Assembly: GCA_039566865.1 (NCBI GenBank)
Contig: CM076951.1
Location: 17,555,484 to 17,619,483, forward strand
Source: Aurelia coerulea
Taxonomy: Eukaryota > Cnidaria > Scyphozoa > Semaeostomeae > Ulmaridae
Reading direction: 5' to 3'
Length of the DNA: 64,000 bases
Part shown: positions 23,461 to 33,935 of the stretch, piece after piece
Numbering within the stretch: the stretch's first letter is position 1
Layout: each line of letters begins with the position of its first letter
The notes under the pieces: generated by a model
The model's input: the letters and a program-made list of their open reading frames with translations, nothing else
Told to the model about the DNA's origin: nothing
Databases searched by the model: none
Translations under genes and position numbers: made by a program

Positions 23461-23807
23461 CAAAATGGCGGCTTGAATGTAAAATGGCGGATTTTTTACA
23501 AAAACTCGTGCCTAAAGCATGCTTCTGCTTACATAAATACATGTTTTTAGACTCTATATGCTGAAATACTATCGTCTTTGTGAATATTTGAAAGAAAATC
23601 ATCAATTAGCAACATTCTTTCATAATGGCGGCATCAATTCAAAATGGCGGATTTCCAAAATTTATTATTTCAATATAATCTCGTGCACTGATTTAATTTT
23701 GCCCAATATTTCGTTTATGATTGTTAAATGTGTAAAACGTCGTATTTGAATGCAAACAATTTAGATGTGCTTTAGATCACGACAGCAGGTGAGATCAATT
23801 ATGGCGG
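23461..23807 (+). promoter_or_regulatory. Cluster of YY1-type ATGGCGG motifs
   Basis: Five ATGGCGG words, all on the plus strand, at about 23465, 23484, 23624, 23644 and 23801. The first, CAAAATGGCGGC, is a perfect match to the animal YY1 consensus AANATGGCGGC. They lie just past the stop codon of the giant minus-strand ORF. A diverged tandem repeat is an alternative explanation, as the neighbouring bases are also similar. Confidence 0.5.
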
Positions 23808-23930
23808 ATTTGTAACAATGACTTATTTTGATTAATAGAGTATCTTCCAAGAAAAATATTCAAATTCATGGGTTGATAAGGTCCTTCTGCCAACAAAACA
23901 AATGCGTTTTCTTTTTCAATCTTTCTTATG

Positions 23931-26900
23931 TTAATTGTCAGAACTCTCCAAACTGCTGTCTGAATCAAAATCATCATCATAATCATCGTCGTCACTGCCT
24001 TCATCCGCTTCATCTTCTGATGTCAGGGCACCAAACAAACTTTCACTGTCTTCATTCCTCTCTTCTATTACTGTTGTTCTTCTTCGTTTCTCCGGCGGTT
24101 GCTGTTCATCTCTCAATTCAGTCTCTAATTGCACTCTGGCGTCTGAACCATTAACTGCTGCTGTTTCGTTATTGTCACTCAAATCTGGTGGAAATTGGCT
24201 GCATGAATACCATAGTGGCTGGATGAAACCATCATTCTGTCTCCAACCAAAAGTTTCCTCAATGGCAGGAAAATCTATTTGGTTCTCGGTACAATGACAC
24301 CAAATATAGCACTGCAGCCAACTTCGCTTTAGGTGTTGCAGAGTACTGTTTTCATCCGGAATGATTCCCTCGCTTGACTTCACTTTTTGCTTTTGGTACA
24401 TGCGTACTCGGGTTTCAATGTAGCTTTCATTTTTTTCTCCGTTGTACATGATCTTTTGAAAGAATTCTTTTGCTGCTAGCAGGCCATCATCCGACGGGAC
24501 TCTGCTCCCAAATGTAGAAAGAAGTTCAAACGAGCGAATTTTCATCAGCTTTTTCCATGGGACAACTTTTCCAGCTCTGAATGGAAATGATGTTGTGTCA
24601 CAGCCAGTTATGCTGTGGAACGCTGGTAAGATATTACATGCTTCCGACCCAATGTGGTCACAAATTGCACTAACGTTGACGAAACTTTCATGATCAATTT
24701 TCATTTGCCAAGGCCGATTGATATTCCTCCATGAGTAAATGTGCACCATCAATATAAGGACATCTGTGTCCGTTGCTCTAATGATGACGGGCATGTCAAC
24801 TTGGGTTGCAACATAAATGAGACGGGTATCAGCTTCGTAGTGATTACAGTCCTCTAACTCAGTGATCCTTGTCGGTGTGAGTAGCCAAGACTTCTCATTT
24901 TCCGTGACAATCGTTGGTACTCTAACAAGACGTGGCTGGTTTTCTTTCAGAAACGAGACTAGAAAGTGAATAAGCTCAGTTTTATTATCAGGGTTGTGGA
25001 GAAAAGTGCTCCATTCGCTCTGCTTAGGCATACTTTGGTGGGGACTGGTAATGAAGACCCGTCTTCCTGGCATTCCACGGCGCAATTGTGTGAGCTGTTT
25101 GATGTTGCTTTCTTTGTAGCAGTCGAAGATAATGCCTAATCTTAATGGAAAGGAGTCTCGACCTGGTGTACAGAAACTGAAGAATGCCGTTGCATATTCA
25201 CCCCATGTATCTTTACGGAGAATTGACCTCACCACTGCCATACCGTCAACGATCCAAAACGCTCCTGTTGCTGGCTGTGTTGTCAGAGCATCTGCATCTT
25301 CAATCAAGTGATTTCTTAATGCGGCCTTTGAACCCTGTCGGAGATCACCGTCTGGCGATGCTAGAGCTAAGGGAACACTTGTGAGCGGGTATGAGAGTAA
25401 TTCCTCTGGAGATTTATTTTTGCCAATCATTGCACCAAAGGCTTGCCGATCTTCTTTTAGGCAGCTGATAATCTTTGGAACTTTTTTCGGTTTTTCTAGA
25501 CCTGTTTTCAATTTGGGATTACGCACACTCTCAAAAATGCTGACCCTGTCATCAATTTCGGTCAGCCTTTTCTGGACAAATTCTTGAAACATTCCATCCC
25601 CCAGTTGGGTTGACGACAAGAGACCTCTGATAACTGCTGGATCAATTTGGATGCCGGTTTTGAAATGTCGAGCTGGGCCAGCTAAAAAAGGATCAAAGTA
25701 GCTGTCCAGTTTGTTGATGAGGCTTTGTATCATAACATCGTGCTTCTTACGAGCGCCTGTGCTGGTTTCCTTATGGGATGACTTAGTGAATACTCTCAAC
25801 CTCTCTTTTATTTTCCCCCGAAGATTTGCGATGATGTGGCTCGTCTTCATGAATGTGTCTACAGCATTTATATCCGTGCTAAATCCTCCTTGCATTGGAC
25901 CTCCTCTTGTCTTTACTTCCCTGTTGATGGTTGTCTCTGTAATTAAATCACCATGAACGGTAGAAAACGGCTCTCCAGAAACTGATCCACCGAATCCATT
26001 TTGTAGCAGGTCTTCCCAGATGGCTGGATGGTTCCTCTTTATGTCTAAAAGCTGTACATGCTGGAATGAAAGGTAGCGTGAATAATTGGGATGGCCAAAA
26101 GCAAAGCATTTCGGTATCAGTACTCTCTCGGCTGCAAGATGCCTCTCGATAGAATTCTCTCTAACCGAACTGATGAGGCATAGCATGGCTGAAACATCCC
26201 GTAGATATTGCATTATCATCTGGGCTTGCGTTTCAGTATGGTTTGATAGTGCACTTTGGAAGAGGAGCTGAAAGGCCGGTTTCGCTAAAACTGATTCAAG
26301 CGTTGTTGGTGATTGCTTTATCCGTAGAGCTGCCACTGATTCCTTCAAATCTTTATCGAGATGCTGTACCGTTGTTAGCTGCTTGATTCTAACGTGCAAG
26401 AGTGCTTCAAAGGATTGCTTATGTAGTCTAACACTACGATGATAGTGACGACCATCCATTGCCTTGTCTGCTGATCCTTCAGCTATGATTCCAGCGTCAA
26501 TCCACCAATTCTTCAAACCAAGACAAGCAAATTTCTTTCCTAGAATCTTCAGGCTTACAAAGATTGTATGAAATCCTCCCATGAGTGTGACAATCTTGTC
26601 ATATTTACCTTCGTGAAGCCAAGAAATGATGAGCATTTTTGAATTGATTGCTTCATCTGCATGAACGAAAACATGATTGATAGCGAGGTCGTCTACCATT
26701 TGCAGTATTGCGTCCATGTACCATTTTATGACGTTGTCTTTCGGCGGAAATGGGACAACGGGGAGGTATTCTAACTTGCACCTATTTGTAACAGCACTTG
26801 TTATTTTCTTCATGAAACATGTCCATGATCCTATGGCTTCTAAGTTAGAAATGTTGAAGTCTTGCTGCACATCCATCAAGCATTCTGTTCCAATGGTATT

Positions 26901-28709
26901 AGTGAGAGCCCACACAAAGTCCTTCTTCAACGATTCTTCGATTAACGGGGAGTGTTCAAATTCGTCGACATGGTCTGGAAATATGGGTGGGTCTTTGCGG
27001 TTTCGAGGGATTTTGTAGGACCCGTAATCTTGCTTCTCGTCATCAACTAGATTATTTTGAACTATCTCTTCTCTTCTCTCTGTCTCTTCGAACGGTTTGG
27101 AAATTTGGAAAACTGTCCCTGTTGTATGATGTGTTGTGTCAGTGCCAGTAAGTGTTTGCTGCTTTCCATCAGAATTGTCAAAAGTGACATGAATGGTTTT
27201 ACCATTAATGAAGCCAGGTGGTAACATGTGCTTGTGATCCATCTTGACTGATTTTGCCCAAAAGTTATTCAACATTCTCACATCACTGTATGATATACCA
27301 ATGCCTGCATGGTGCAGCAATTTGGATGTTTCCTTGCTACCTGTCAAGCGATGAACCGTTAGGCCAAGCGCAATATTCAATGGCGCTCTTTCTCCAGTTA
27401 CCATGGCTTCCCAACTTTGTGTCAGTGCAGTGATCTTTTCAACTTGTCTTTTGCCAACTTTCACTAGACCATGATGATCTTTGCCTTTGTTGGGATTGAT
27501 GGACCAGGCAATGGCATTGAATATACAGGATAGCGGGATCAAGCTTTCAATGGATTTACACACTTGATCAGGAGTAGGAGGCCATTCAAGATGATTTTTG
27601 CCTTCCAGCTTACGCTGAACGAGTCTTGCAAATCCTTTTGTAAGATCGTCTTCTCTCATCCCATGACCCTTCATTGCTGCCTCGACATAGCAAACTGGGC
27701 CAAGCAAACTGGAATGGGCTACTTGAAATTTCCCAACCTTCGAAAATGATACCAAATCAGCAAATGCCTCTTGCAAATGTGCTTTTAGAGCAGAAGTAAA
27801 TCTTATTGGTGGAACTTGAAGACCATAGTCCTGACTTATTTCGTTGACGTCTTTAAGGAGCTCTGTCATGAGATATGATTCTTTGTCTTCAATGACACTT
27901 CGCCTAAACATCTCATCAAAACTTTCAAGAACTCGGCTCTCTACTTCACTTGTTGTTGCTTCTTTCTGTGATTTTGTGTAAGTGTATGTGAAGGAAGAAT
28001 AACAATTTTTATGGTAGAACACATCTGCTGCAAAGACATCATGTGATGTTCCACTTAGAAAAATGTCTAAACGTTTAGCTGCTTCATAAAATGTGTCTGA
28101 TTCATTCGCCATTCGCTCTTCCAACTTTTGTTTCAACTTTTGAGCTGATCGCTGCTCTGAGCAGCGAGCCAGCCCACCATCATTGTATGCGTTCTCATCT
28201 TTGTCAGTCCTTGTGTTACAAATGACACATATGCTATCAATGCTCTTTTCTCGTATTGTCCTCTTTCGCTGTACGGATTCTACATTCGAGCTCCCTGTGC
28301 ATATTTCTTGGGTTTCTGAGTTGCTTTCCTTTTCCGCTTCCCTTAGGCTGTCCGATTGTCTCTGCTTGACTTTCACCTTATTTCTGAAGGAAATACCACA
28401 TGACTTATGTATGAGCAGCGCCTCCTGAAATTCATTTGGTAATCTAAATATTGCTTCTCTAAATGATCTATAAGGAGCCTCATGGCAAACCCGCTCGTCT
28501 ATCTGAGACCAGACATGGGCGTTGTTCCTTATAGTTTCCAAACCGGCCTCGTGAACGGCCTTTTTCTCTTTCTCGTCAATAGGGGAGTTGCAAAGGAGGC
28601 ATCTTTCCGAGCAATGTACCAAGAATGGCTTTGATGATATCATGTTGGGGCTGTAAAAATTTGGAATCCAGAATAATGAAGGAAATGAACATAGGCAGTC
28701 AATATTCAT
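23931..28709 (-). CDS. Giant single-exon protein with FEN1/PIN-like nuclease motifs
   Basis: 1592 codons, uninterrupted, starting at the ATG at 28707-28709. The N-terminus has two C2HC-like modules: CLLC near residue 36 with HKSC near 103, and CVIC with a later YHKNC. A central part near 683-760 has HADEAIN, GGFHT and GRHYHRS, resembling the RNase-H-like or DUF6589-like segments of other cnidarian transposon proteins. The C-terminal third reads like a flap-nuclease active site in the correct order: VDGMAVV (about 1153), IFDCYKESNIK (1194), EADTRLIY (1291), ATDTDVLIL (1314), ITGCDTTS with AGK (1369). The tail is acidic. The ORF lies in a KDZ intron, antisense to it. It is probably a mobile-element protein; I know no functional assignment. 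Confidence 0.8.
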   Translation of the reverse strand: MNIDCLCSFPSLFWIPNFYSPNMISSKPFLVHCSERCLLCNSPIDEKEKKAVHEAGLETIRNNAHVWSQIDERVCHEAPYRSFREAIFRLPNEFQEALLIHKSCGISFRNKVKVKQRQSDSLREAEKESNSETQEICTGSSNVESVQRKRTIREKSIDSICVICNTRTDKDENAYNDGGLARCSEQRSAQKLKQKLEERMANESDTFYEAAKRLDIFLSGTSHDVFAADVFYHKNCYSSFTYTYTKSQKEATTSEVESRVLESFDEMFRRSVIEDKESYLMTELLKDVNEISQDYGLQVPPIRFTSALKAHLQEAFADLVSFSKVGKFQVAHSSLLGPVCYVEAAMKGHGMREDDLTKGFARLVQRKLEGKNHLEWPPTPDQVCKSIESLIPLSCIFNAIAWSINPNKGKDHHGLVKVGKRQVEKITALTQSWEAMVTGERAPLNIALGLTVHRLTGSKETSKLLHHAGIGISYSDVRMLNNFWAKSVKMDHKHMLPPGFINGKTIHVTFDNSDGKQQTLTGTDTTHHTTGTVFQISKPFEETERREEIVQNNLVDDEKQDYGSYKIPRNRKDPPIFPDHVDEFEHSPLIEESLKKDFVWALTNTIGTECLMDVQQDFNISNLEAIGSWTCFMKKITSAVTNRCKLEYLPVVPFPPKDNVIKWYMDAILQMVDDLAINHVFVHADEAINSKMLIISWLHEGKYDKIVTLMGGFHTIFVSLKILGKKFACLGLKNWWIDAGIIAEGSADKAMDGRHYHRSVRLHKQSFEALLHVRIKQLTTVQHLDKDLKESVAALRIKQSPTTLESVLAKPAFQLLFQSALSNHTETQAQMIMQYLRDVSAMLCLISSVRENSIERHLAAERVLIPKCFAFGHPNYSRYLSFQHVQLLDIKRNHPAIWEDLLQNGFGGSVSGEPFSTVHGDLITETTINREVKTRGGPMQGGFSTDINAVDTFMKTSHIIANLRGKIKERLRVFTKSSHKETSTGARKKHDVMIQSLINKLDSYFDPFLAGPARHFKTGIQIDPAVIRGLLSSTQLGDGMFQEFVQKRLTEIDDRVSIFESVRNPKLKTGLEKPKKVPKIISCLKEDRQAFGAMIGKNKSPEELLSYPLTSVPLALASPDGDLRQGSKAALRNHLIEDADALTTQPATGAFWIVDGMAVVRSILRKDTWGEYATAFFSFCTPGRDSFPLRLGIIFDCYKESNIKQLTQLRRGMPGRRVFITSPHQSMPKQSEWSTFLHNPDNKTELIHFLVSFLKENQPRLVRVPTIVTENEKSWLLTPTRITELEDCNHYEADTRLIYVATQVDMPVIIRATDTDVLILMVHIYSWRNINRPWQMKIDHESFVNVSAICDHIGSEACNILPAFHSITGCDTTSFPFRAGKVVPWKKLMKIRSFELLSTFGSRVPSDDGLLAAKEFFQKIMYNGEKNESYIETRVRMYQKQKVKSSEGIIPDENSTLQHLKRSWLQCYIWCHCTENQIDFPAIEETFGWRQNDGFIQPLWYSCSQFPPDLSDNNETAAVNGSDARVQLETELRDEQQPPEKRRRTTVIEERNEDSESLFGALTSEDEADEGSDDDDYDDDFDSDSSLESSDN

Positions 28710-28738
28710 GTCAATATATATTCATTTCAAAAAGCTAA

Positions 28739-29310
28739 TTTTTATAAGAAACTTTCACAAGGTCACCTGGTACTAAATTATAAACAGGGCCCATATTCGG
28801 AACTCAATGTAATTCCGAAGAATACCGAAGTTATATGATTGAAGGTTGCCATAAAAAGGCGGAGAGAACTAAAAAACCTGCAAGTTGCAAACGATCCAAC
28901 AGTAATGAATGTAACCCAGGTAACACTGTTTTTTAGCTTGGGCTCCGTCGTCAATATGTAAACAAAATGATGAATTGCAGTGTTTTGAAAGGTGATATCA
29001 CATAGGATTTTCATATTTTTTCAAAATGAAAGTTGCTGTTTGCACATTAATCATTGTACTTCACTAAGGAACAAACAAAACATTCATATCTTCTACAATT
29101 GCTCGGATATAAGTAGATTTTTAACGGTAACTTTTTGGTGGCTTGGGTGAAGCCACCAAACAAACTTCAGTAGACATTGGATGAACAATGGATAATTGGT
29201 GACACGTGTGAGTTTACGGATTTGTTTACTGTTTGACGACAGAGCCCCTTTAGACATTTGGCCTGCAGTTTCTTGCAACCTGTTTCTTATATAGAAAACG
29301 TCTGATTTTC
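28739..29310. mobile_element. Diverged TTTCTTATAA-family remnant
   Basis: Left part TTTTTATAAGAAACTTTCAC..GGTACTA and right part GCAGTTTCTTGC..TTTCTTATATAGAAAACGT match the family ends in the expected inverted arrangement. The interior is unlike other copies. It begins 30 bases from the start codon of the giant ORF. Confidence 0.45.
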
Positions 29311-29689
29311 TACAAGATGAATACACTGACTACTTACCATCTGAACACCAAAAAACTTCTGTCATGACGTGCGTTCTATGTTAACTTGTAAAGATAGGAA
29401 ACTGCTTTGCTACAGATAGGTTGCGACTGGATGCTTGAGGAAAGCACAATTGAAAAGGCTGAGCAGCTTAATTGCTATTTTTAGCGACTTGATATATTTT
29501 TAGGTTTGAAGAGGCGCGAATTGACAATATTTGCTTTTGTAATCAATCACATATAACTTTTGTGTCGCTTTGGGACATTATGACCTCGAAAGGTTACGAA
29601 AATAACGGAAGTTGGGCTTCAAAATACTGGTCTTGTTTTGAGAACAATCAGCACTGAAATCTTGTGCTCTGTTTTGTTTGATTGTTAAT

Positions 29690-29862
29690 GAAGGTATTGT
29701 GGCGCAGTGGTGTATTCTCTTATTTTGCAGCCAAAACAATCAAGCGGACAGGGCTCCATGCCAGGTAGAGCTTCACCACTTGAGCGTCACAACAAGGGGT
29801 GGTGGACTCAATTAGGTCTTCTCTTCTTCTGCAATCCCAGCGCTTGGTGTTAAAACTGCACA
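29690..29862 (+). repeat. tRNA-derived SINE, copy 1
   Basis: The head contains TGGCGCAGTGG at 29700-29710, a perfect match to the pol III A box. The B-box position reads GGCTCCATGCC and is decayed. The body (CACTTGAGCGTCA..AAGGGGT..GCGATCCCAGCGCTTGG-like text) matches copy 2. Confidence 0.7.
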
Positions 29863-30034
29863 TTTGCTGATCAGTTAACATCAGTAATGTGGTAATGAGA
29901 TGATGTATTACTGTGTAGTGTAGGTCAACATTTGTCTAACTTTGAATTTGGGGACATGTCATCTTGTAATACTCTCAGAGGGGCACAAGCTCCATGTTGC
30001 CACAGACCCACATCAGCTGCATAGCTTGCTTGCA

Positions 30035-30042
30035 CGCACCTG

Positions 30043-30137
<95 letters not shown>

Positions 30138-30138
30138 A
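30035..30138. repeat. (TTGC)n microsatellite
   Basis: About 24 units of TTGC between the two SINE copies; the second SINE also ends in a short (TTGC) run, so the array may have grown from a SINE tail. It gives artificial ACLL and KQAS repeat frames on the two strands. Confidence 0.95.
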
Positions 30139-30139
30139 A

Positions 30140-30335
30140 GAAGGTGTTGTGGCACAAACCCTCTGACTTTGCAGCCAGAACAGTCAGGCGGCGTGGGTTC
30201 GATACCCGGTAGGACCCCACCACTTGAGCGTCATGACAAGGGGTTGCGGACTTGATTAGGTCTGCTCTATTCTGCGATCCCAGCGCTTGGCGCTGAAAAA
30301 TGCAACTTCACCTTCACCTTTGCTTGCTTGCTTGC
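30140..30335 (+). repeat. tRNA-derived SINE, copy 2
   Basis: Same body as copy 1. The B box GGTTCGATACC at 30196-30206 is a perfect match to the pol III consensus, while the A box TGGCACAAACC is slightly decayed. It ends with TTCACCTTCACC and a short TTGC tail. Not a tRNA gene: no cloverleaf can be drawn past the head. Confidence 0.75.
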
Positions 30336-31204
30336 ACAACATATTATTATACTTGGTGGGTAACAGTCAAGTTTATCCTTGAACTTAGTGTTATTTTTTG
30401 TTATTGCATATGGAAATGTGTCCATGCGAGTTTAATGGATATCAAAACAGGTCTTTGTTGGTTTATGCTTGGTTATCTGCTTTGCAGAATTGGGTTTCAG
30501 ATATGCATTTGCCTTTGAGAATTTCTGTTTGTGCAACCTGTTTAGATAGAGGAATTGGGGGGAGACAGCCAGGCCATTGCATATTCAACCAAATATAAAT
30601 GCATTGAGCCTGACAAATGTAGCCAACAAGTAGACCCATTATCCTTAAGAAAAGGGGTCTATGAAAGAAAGAGATTAACGCTTCAATTATTTATCCTTAT
30701 CCTATTTTCAGCTAATGTGTGAAATGCGTCCCAACAAAGGTTGCATAAATTAAGTTTTTGCTCATTGTTTCGTATAGCCTTTCTTCTTTTGGAATAATGG
30801 GTTGAGGGTAGGCTAGAAAAATGTAACTGAAAGGTAATCAGTAGGGTTAAAAGGATTGTTCATGGGCACAAACAAGATTGATTGAAATGGGTAATCTGTG
30901 AGTTATCAAATAAGCTAGGTTATATCTTTGAATTTGCCCTTTTTAACCAAATATCAATTCCCTTTTATTGCATAATACTGGAAAGTTTGCTTTGTACACA
31001 CATGTTTGGTAATTTCCCTCTGCAGAGAATGGCACTTTCCTATAAGTTCTTTGCTGTGTATAAAGAAATTTATTTGTTCTCTATTCTTTGGTTTGAATAG
31101 CCTATTGAAATCTCCAGTGTGCACACTTTCCTGTCTGGGCTTCAAGTTAACATTTGAATTTTTTCACTGTATAAATGATTGTTAACTTTTATTTTTCCAG
31201 CCAG
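30336..31204. other. Intronic sequence, no recognised gene
   Basis: AT-rich stretch ending in a good acceptor (TTTTTCCAGCCAG) before the second KDZ exon. Confidence 0.5.
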
Positions 31205-31319
31205 GGGAAATTCTATGAAGCAATACCTCCATACTTCAACTTTGCAAAGCATCTTGGTGCAAATTTATGTTACTGCCCAACTACATACAGGAGGAATTTG
31301 AAAGTAGTTGACCTTAAAG
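31205..31319 (+). CDS. KDZ-type transposase, second exon
   Basis: Follows the acceptor CCAG at 31201-31204 and ends at AAAG/GTAAAA. It enters in phase 0, matching the donor at 22784, and leaves in phase 1. Translation GKFYEAIPPYFNF then LGANLCYCP and NLKVVDLKG fits the part of KDZ proteins after HCPEKW, where a C.C pair and a D..G turn occur. Confidence 0.6.
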
Positions 31320-32014
31320 GTAAAATTTTGTTCATCAGACTCTGCCACCTATTGTATAAATTGATAAATTATAAGAATTCTTGAGTGCTATCAAAAACCC
31401 TTGCTATTTTGATTTTAAAGCATGGTAGTATTCTTTAAATTTTATAGAATACTCTAGGGTTCTACTGGGGTAAAATGGGTAAACTTTTGGGTAGAATGGG
31501 TTGGGAAAAAACTTTAATTTTGCTAAAAATCTTTGTTTAGGGCTTTCCAGCCGATTACAACTTCTTACCCTCCTTGACATATTTGGAGAACATGTTGATT
31601 ATGTTCAGCATCTACTGTTTTCCTGCAATCAACAGTCCTTTTTACTACCAGCCTTCCCATTTTACCCCCGCATACCCCATTGAGAATCATTAGTCAAGAG
31701 AACACTATGATGAAATATATTTATAATATAGCTGTATAATTTATGTACAGTATGATGATGATTGGATTCTGAATTATGTCAACTTTTATACAGACTATCC
31801 CCTCAGGATTTACGTACAGTATGCTGTTACAGTAAATGGAGCACAAAGAAACAATTTCCTTGGCATGAAAATGCACCTTCTGTTGGACGTTTCACAGAGA
31901 ATCTCTGATGGTATTTCAAATTGTTCTCATCATACTATATACAAACTATTTTCATTCATTTGGATTTTCTCATTTTTGATTGTTTGAGTGTTTTGATATG
32001 TGTGTTTCTTGTAG

Positions 32015-32232
32015 GAAGAGTTCATGATTGTACAATACAGTTTTGTCAATGCTGTTCAGAACCTGTGACTTTGTTAAAGCTTGGTCTATGGTCATCATCA
32101 AGCTTGAGACCAAGCACTGCATATGATATGCATTTGTTGCGTTTGCTGGTGGCACTTATGTTAGAATGTCATGTGTCTGTTCTTGGCTTCGTGAATGCTC
32201 TCCGTTGGAAGAATGATTTGTCCAAATTCCAA
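32015..32232 (+). CDS. KDZ-type transposase, third exon
   Basis: Enters in phase 1 (TTTCTTGTAG acceptor) and leaves in phase 0 (CCAA/GTGAGA). It encodes RVHDCTIQFCQCCSEPVTLL, then LRPSTAYDMHLLRLL. The C.CC motif, the leucine-rich step and the P..A.....LL pattern are typical of the region ahead of the KDZ catalytic core. Confidence 0.65.
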
Positions 32233-32910
32233 GTGAGATTTGATGTTTCATAATTCCAGATACATTTTTTACGCCACAGTATAGATTTCTAGTATGTTAA
32301 CTCATTGATGTACAACAGGTGTTTTCCAAATTTATCATGAAGGGCAATCTTTAGAAGATGCTTTTGTGCATCAGTTCAGTGTTAATTTTCTCATGTTTGA
32401 AAGACAGACTTACAGTACGTTTGTGTATCTACAGTACCACACTTACCAGAATCTAAATTAGTGCAATCACATTTTTGTTTTCCGCTAACAAAATTTGAGA
32501 CAGTGTTTGACACTACAAGACATTTTGTCAAGTGAGCTCCTAAAACTTGTTACCACTTGTTCCGATCTTATTTCCACAGGCACTTTTATCCACAGTCTCA
32601 CTTTACTCGGAAAGAAGGAAAAGTTATATGCATTTGTTCTACAGTATGGTATTAGAAATGGTGCTTGGCTTCTTGTGTTCCTAGTGGAATCTGCATGACT
32701 TAGAATGCCCCTCAGGCCTGGACCTGGTATCAATCAATTTTACTTTTGGTCTGAGCCTCAAGAGGCTCTTGTGAGTAAGGGGGCTAATTAGTTTTCAATG
32801 GTTTCTTTGAGGCGGTTTCTTAAATTTGGGGCCTTACTGTAGCCTTTTTTGTAAATAGATACAAATGATGATTTAGAAATGATTATAAGATTCACTCCCA
32901 TTTTTCCTAG

Positions 32911-33042
32911 GCTAACTCACTATATCGCTTGCTTGTGAATGAGAGTTTTGAAGAGTTCAGACACTTTGTATATGAAATGGAGTCTCTGCAGAAGCTTTGC
33001 TGTGACATTGGAGATGGAGCTGATTGCTTGTTATGTTCAAAG
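32911..33042 (+). CDS. KDZ-type transposase, fourth exon
   Basis: Acceptor TTTTTCCTAG, phase 0; donor AAAG/GTAAGC, phase 0. It encodes ANSLYRLLVNESFEEFRHF and ends DCLLCSK, equal to the CPxC motif that closes the N-terminal module in KDZ proteins. The next exon is 9.4 kb away, past two unrelated genes. Confidence 0.7.
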
Positions 33043-33935
33043 GTAAGCATGTCTCATGTGTCAATGCTGTTTAATGCCTATAAATTCTTTTTTAAAACCT
33101 TCTTGCAAACAACTTCTTATCCACTGCATATACTGTAGATGTTCGCACAGTTTCTAGTAAGGATATCTGCTTTAAATGTGTATGCTTTCATACAGTACCT
33201 GACCAAAGAAATCAGTTCTTGTAAGTGCAAGTCTTTTTGCAAATTGCAGAAGCATAAGATGATGGCATCTTGGACACCTTGTTTCTATTCATATGATAAA
33301 ATCTTATTAGGGCATGCCACTGTCTTCAAATGAATTTGGAGGTAAAGAAAATACCATTTGTTTGGCTCCAATGAAATGGTGAAGAATCCTTGAAAATGCC
33401 TAAGAATCTTTCAGAACTCTTGTCATTTTAATGCGCATATGGCATGAACTGTATGCATTTGGTGCAGCTAACAGAACGTTTCTAAAAATACATGAGCAAA
33501 ATATGTTCTTTTGATCTGGATTTCTCAGTCATTAAATATTTTGAAATTTCCATTGTCAAGGGTCATAGGATAATGTCTTTACATCCCAAGCCTAGAATAA
33601 TATGATGAAATACAATGAGGCAGACAAAGTCATCCTTTTATTAATTAGCACAGAGCCATTCAAGGGGCTCTTTCCATAAGTTTGTATTGTCTCATCTTTC
33701 TGCTTCTCTCTGTAATCAAAATTTAGTTAAGATGTGAAAGTCAAGTGAAAATGGAACAATATCACAGTTTTTCATTAAAATATTGCCTCTAATCTAGTAG
33801 CATGCAGGATTCAATGAGTCATTGATTATTTGGTACTTCTTTAGGCTACATGTCATAGAAATGTTACATGTATTGTGCAATTTGAAAATTATGCATAGCA
33901 GCTGCTATAATTGTTTTCAAAGGGTGATGTAAAAC
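33043..33935. other. Intronic / intergenic sequence
   Basis: AT-rich with no recognised feature. It must hold the promoter of the gene starting at 33936 if that gene is independent. Confidence 0.5.

Noticed and set aside
24000..28500. Plus-strand frames of 60-113 codons
   Set aside because: Shadows of the minus-strand giant ORF.
23931..28709. Bacterial or viral contamination
   Set aside because: The long intronless frame could suggest it, but the base composition fits the surroundings and the N-terminal zinc modules resemble animal transposon proteins.
30140..30215. tRNA gene
   Set aside because: Only the pol III boxes match; the stems of a cloverleaf do not form, and a SINE body follows.
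29925..30255. Frames with ACLLACLL or KQASKQAS
   Set aside because: Direct products of the TTGC microsatellite.
31800..31915. Additional KDZ exon
   Set aside because: Open between splice-like sites, but the phase of the flanking exons joins directly (31319 to 32015) and the translation has no KDZ motif.
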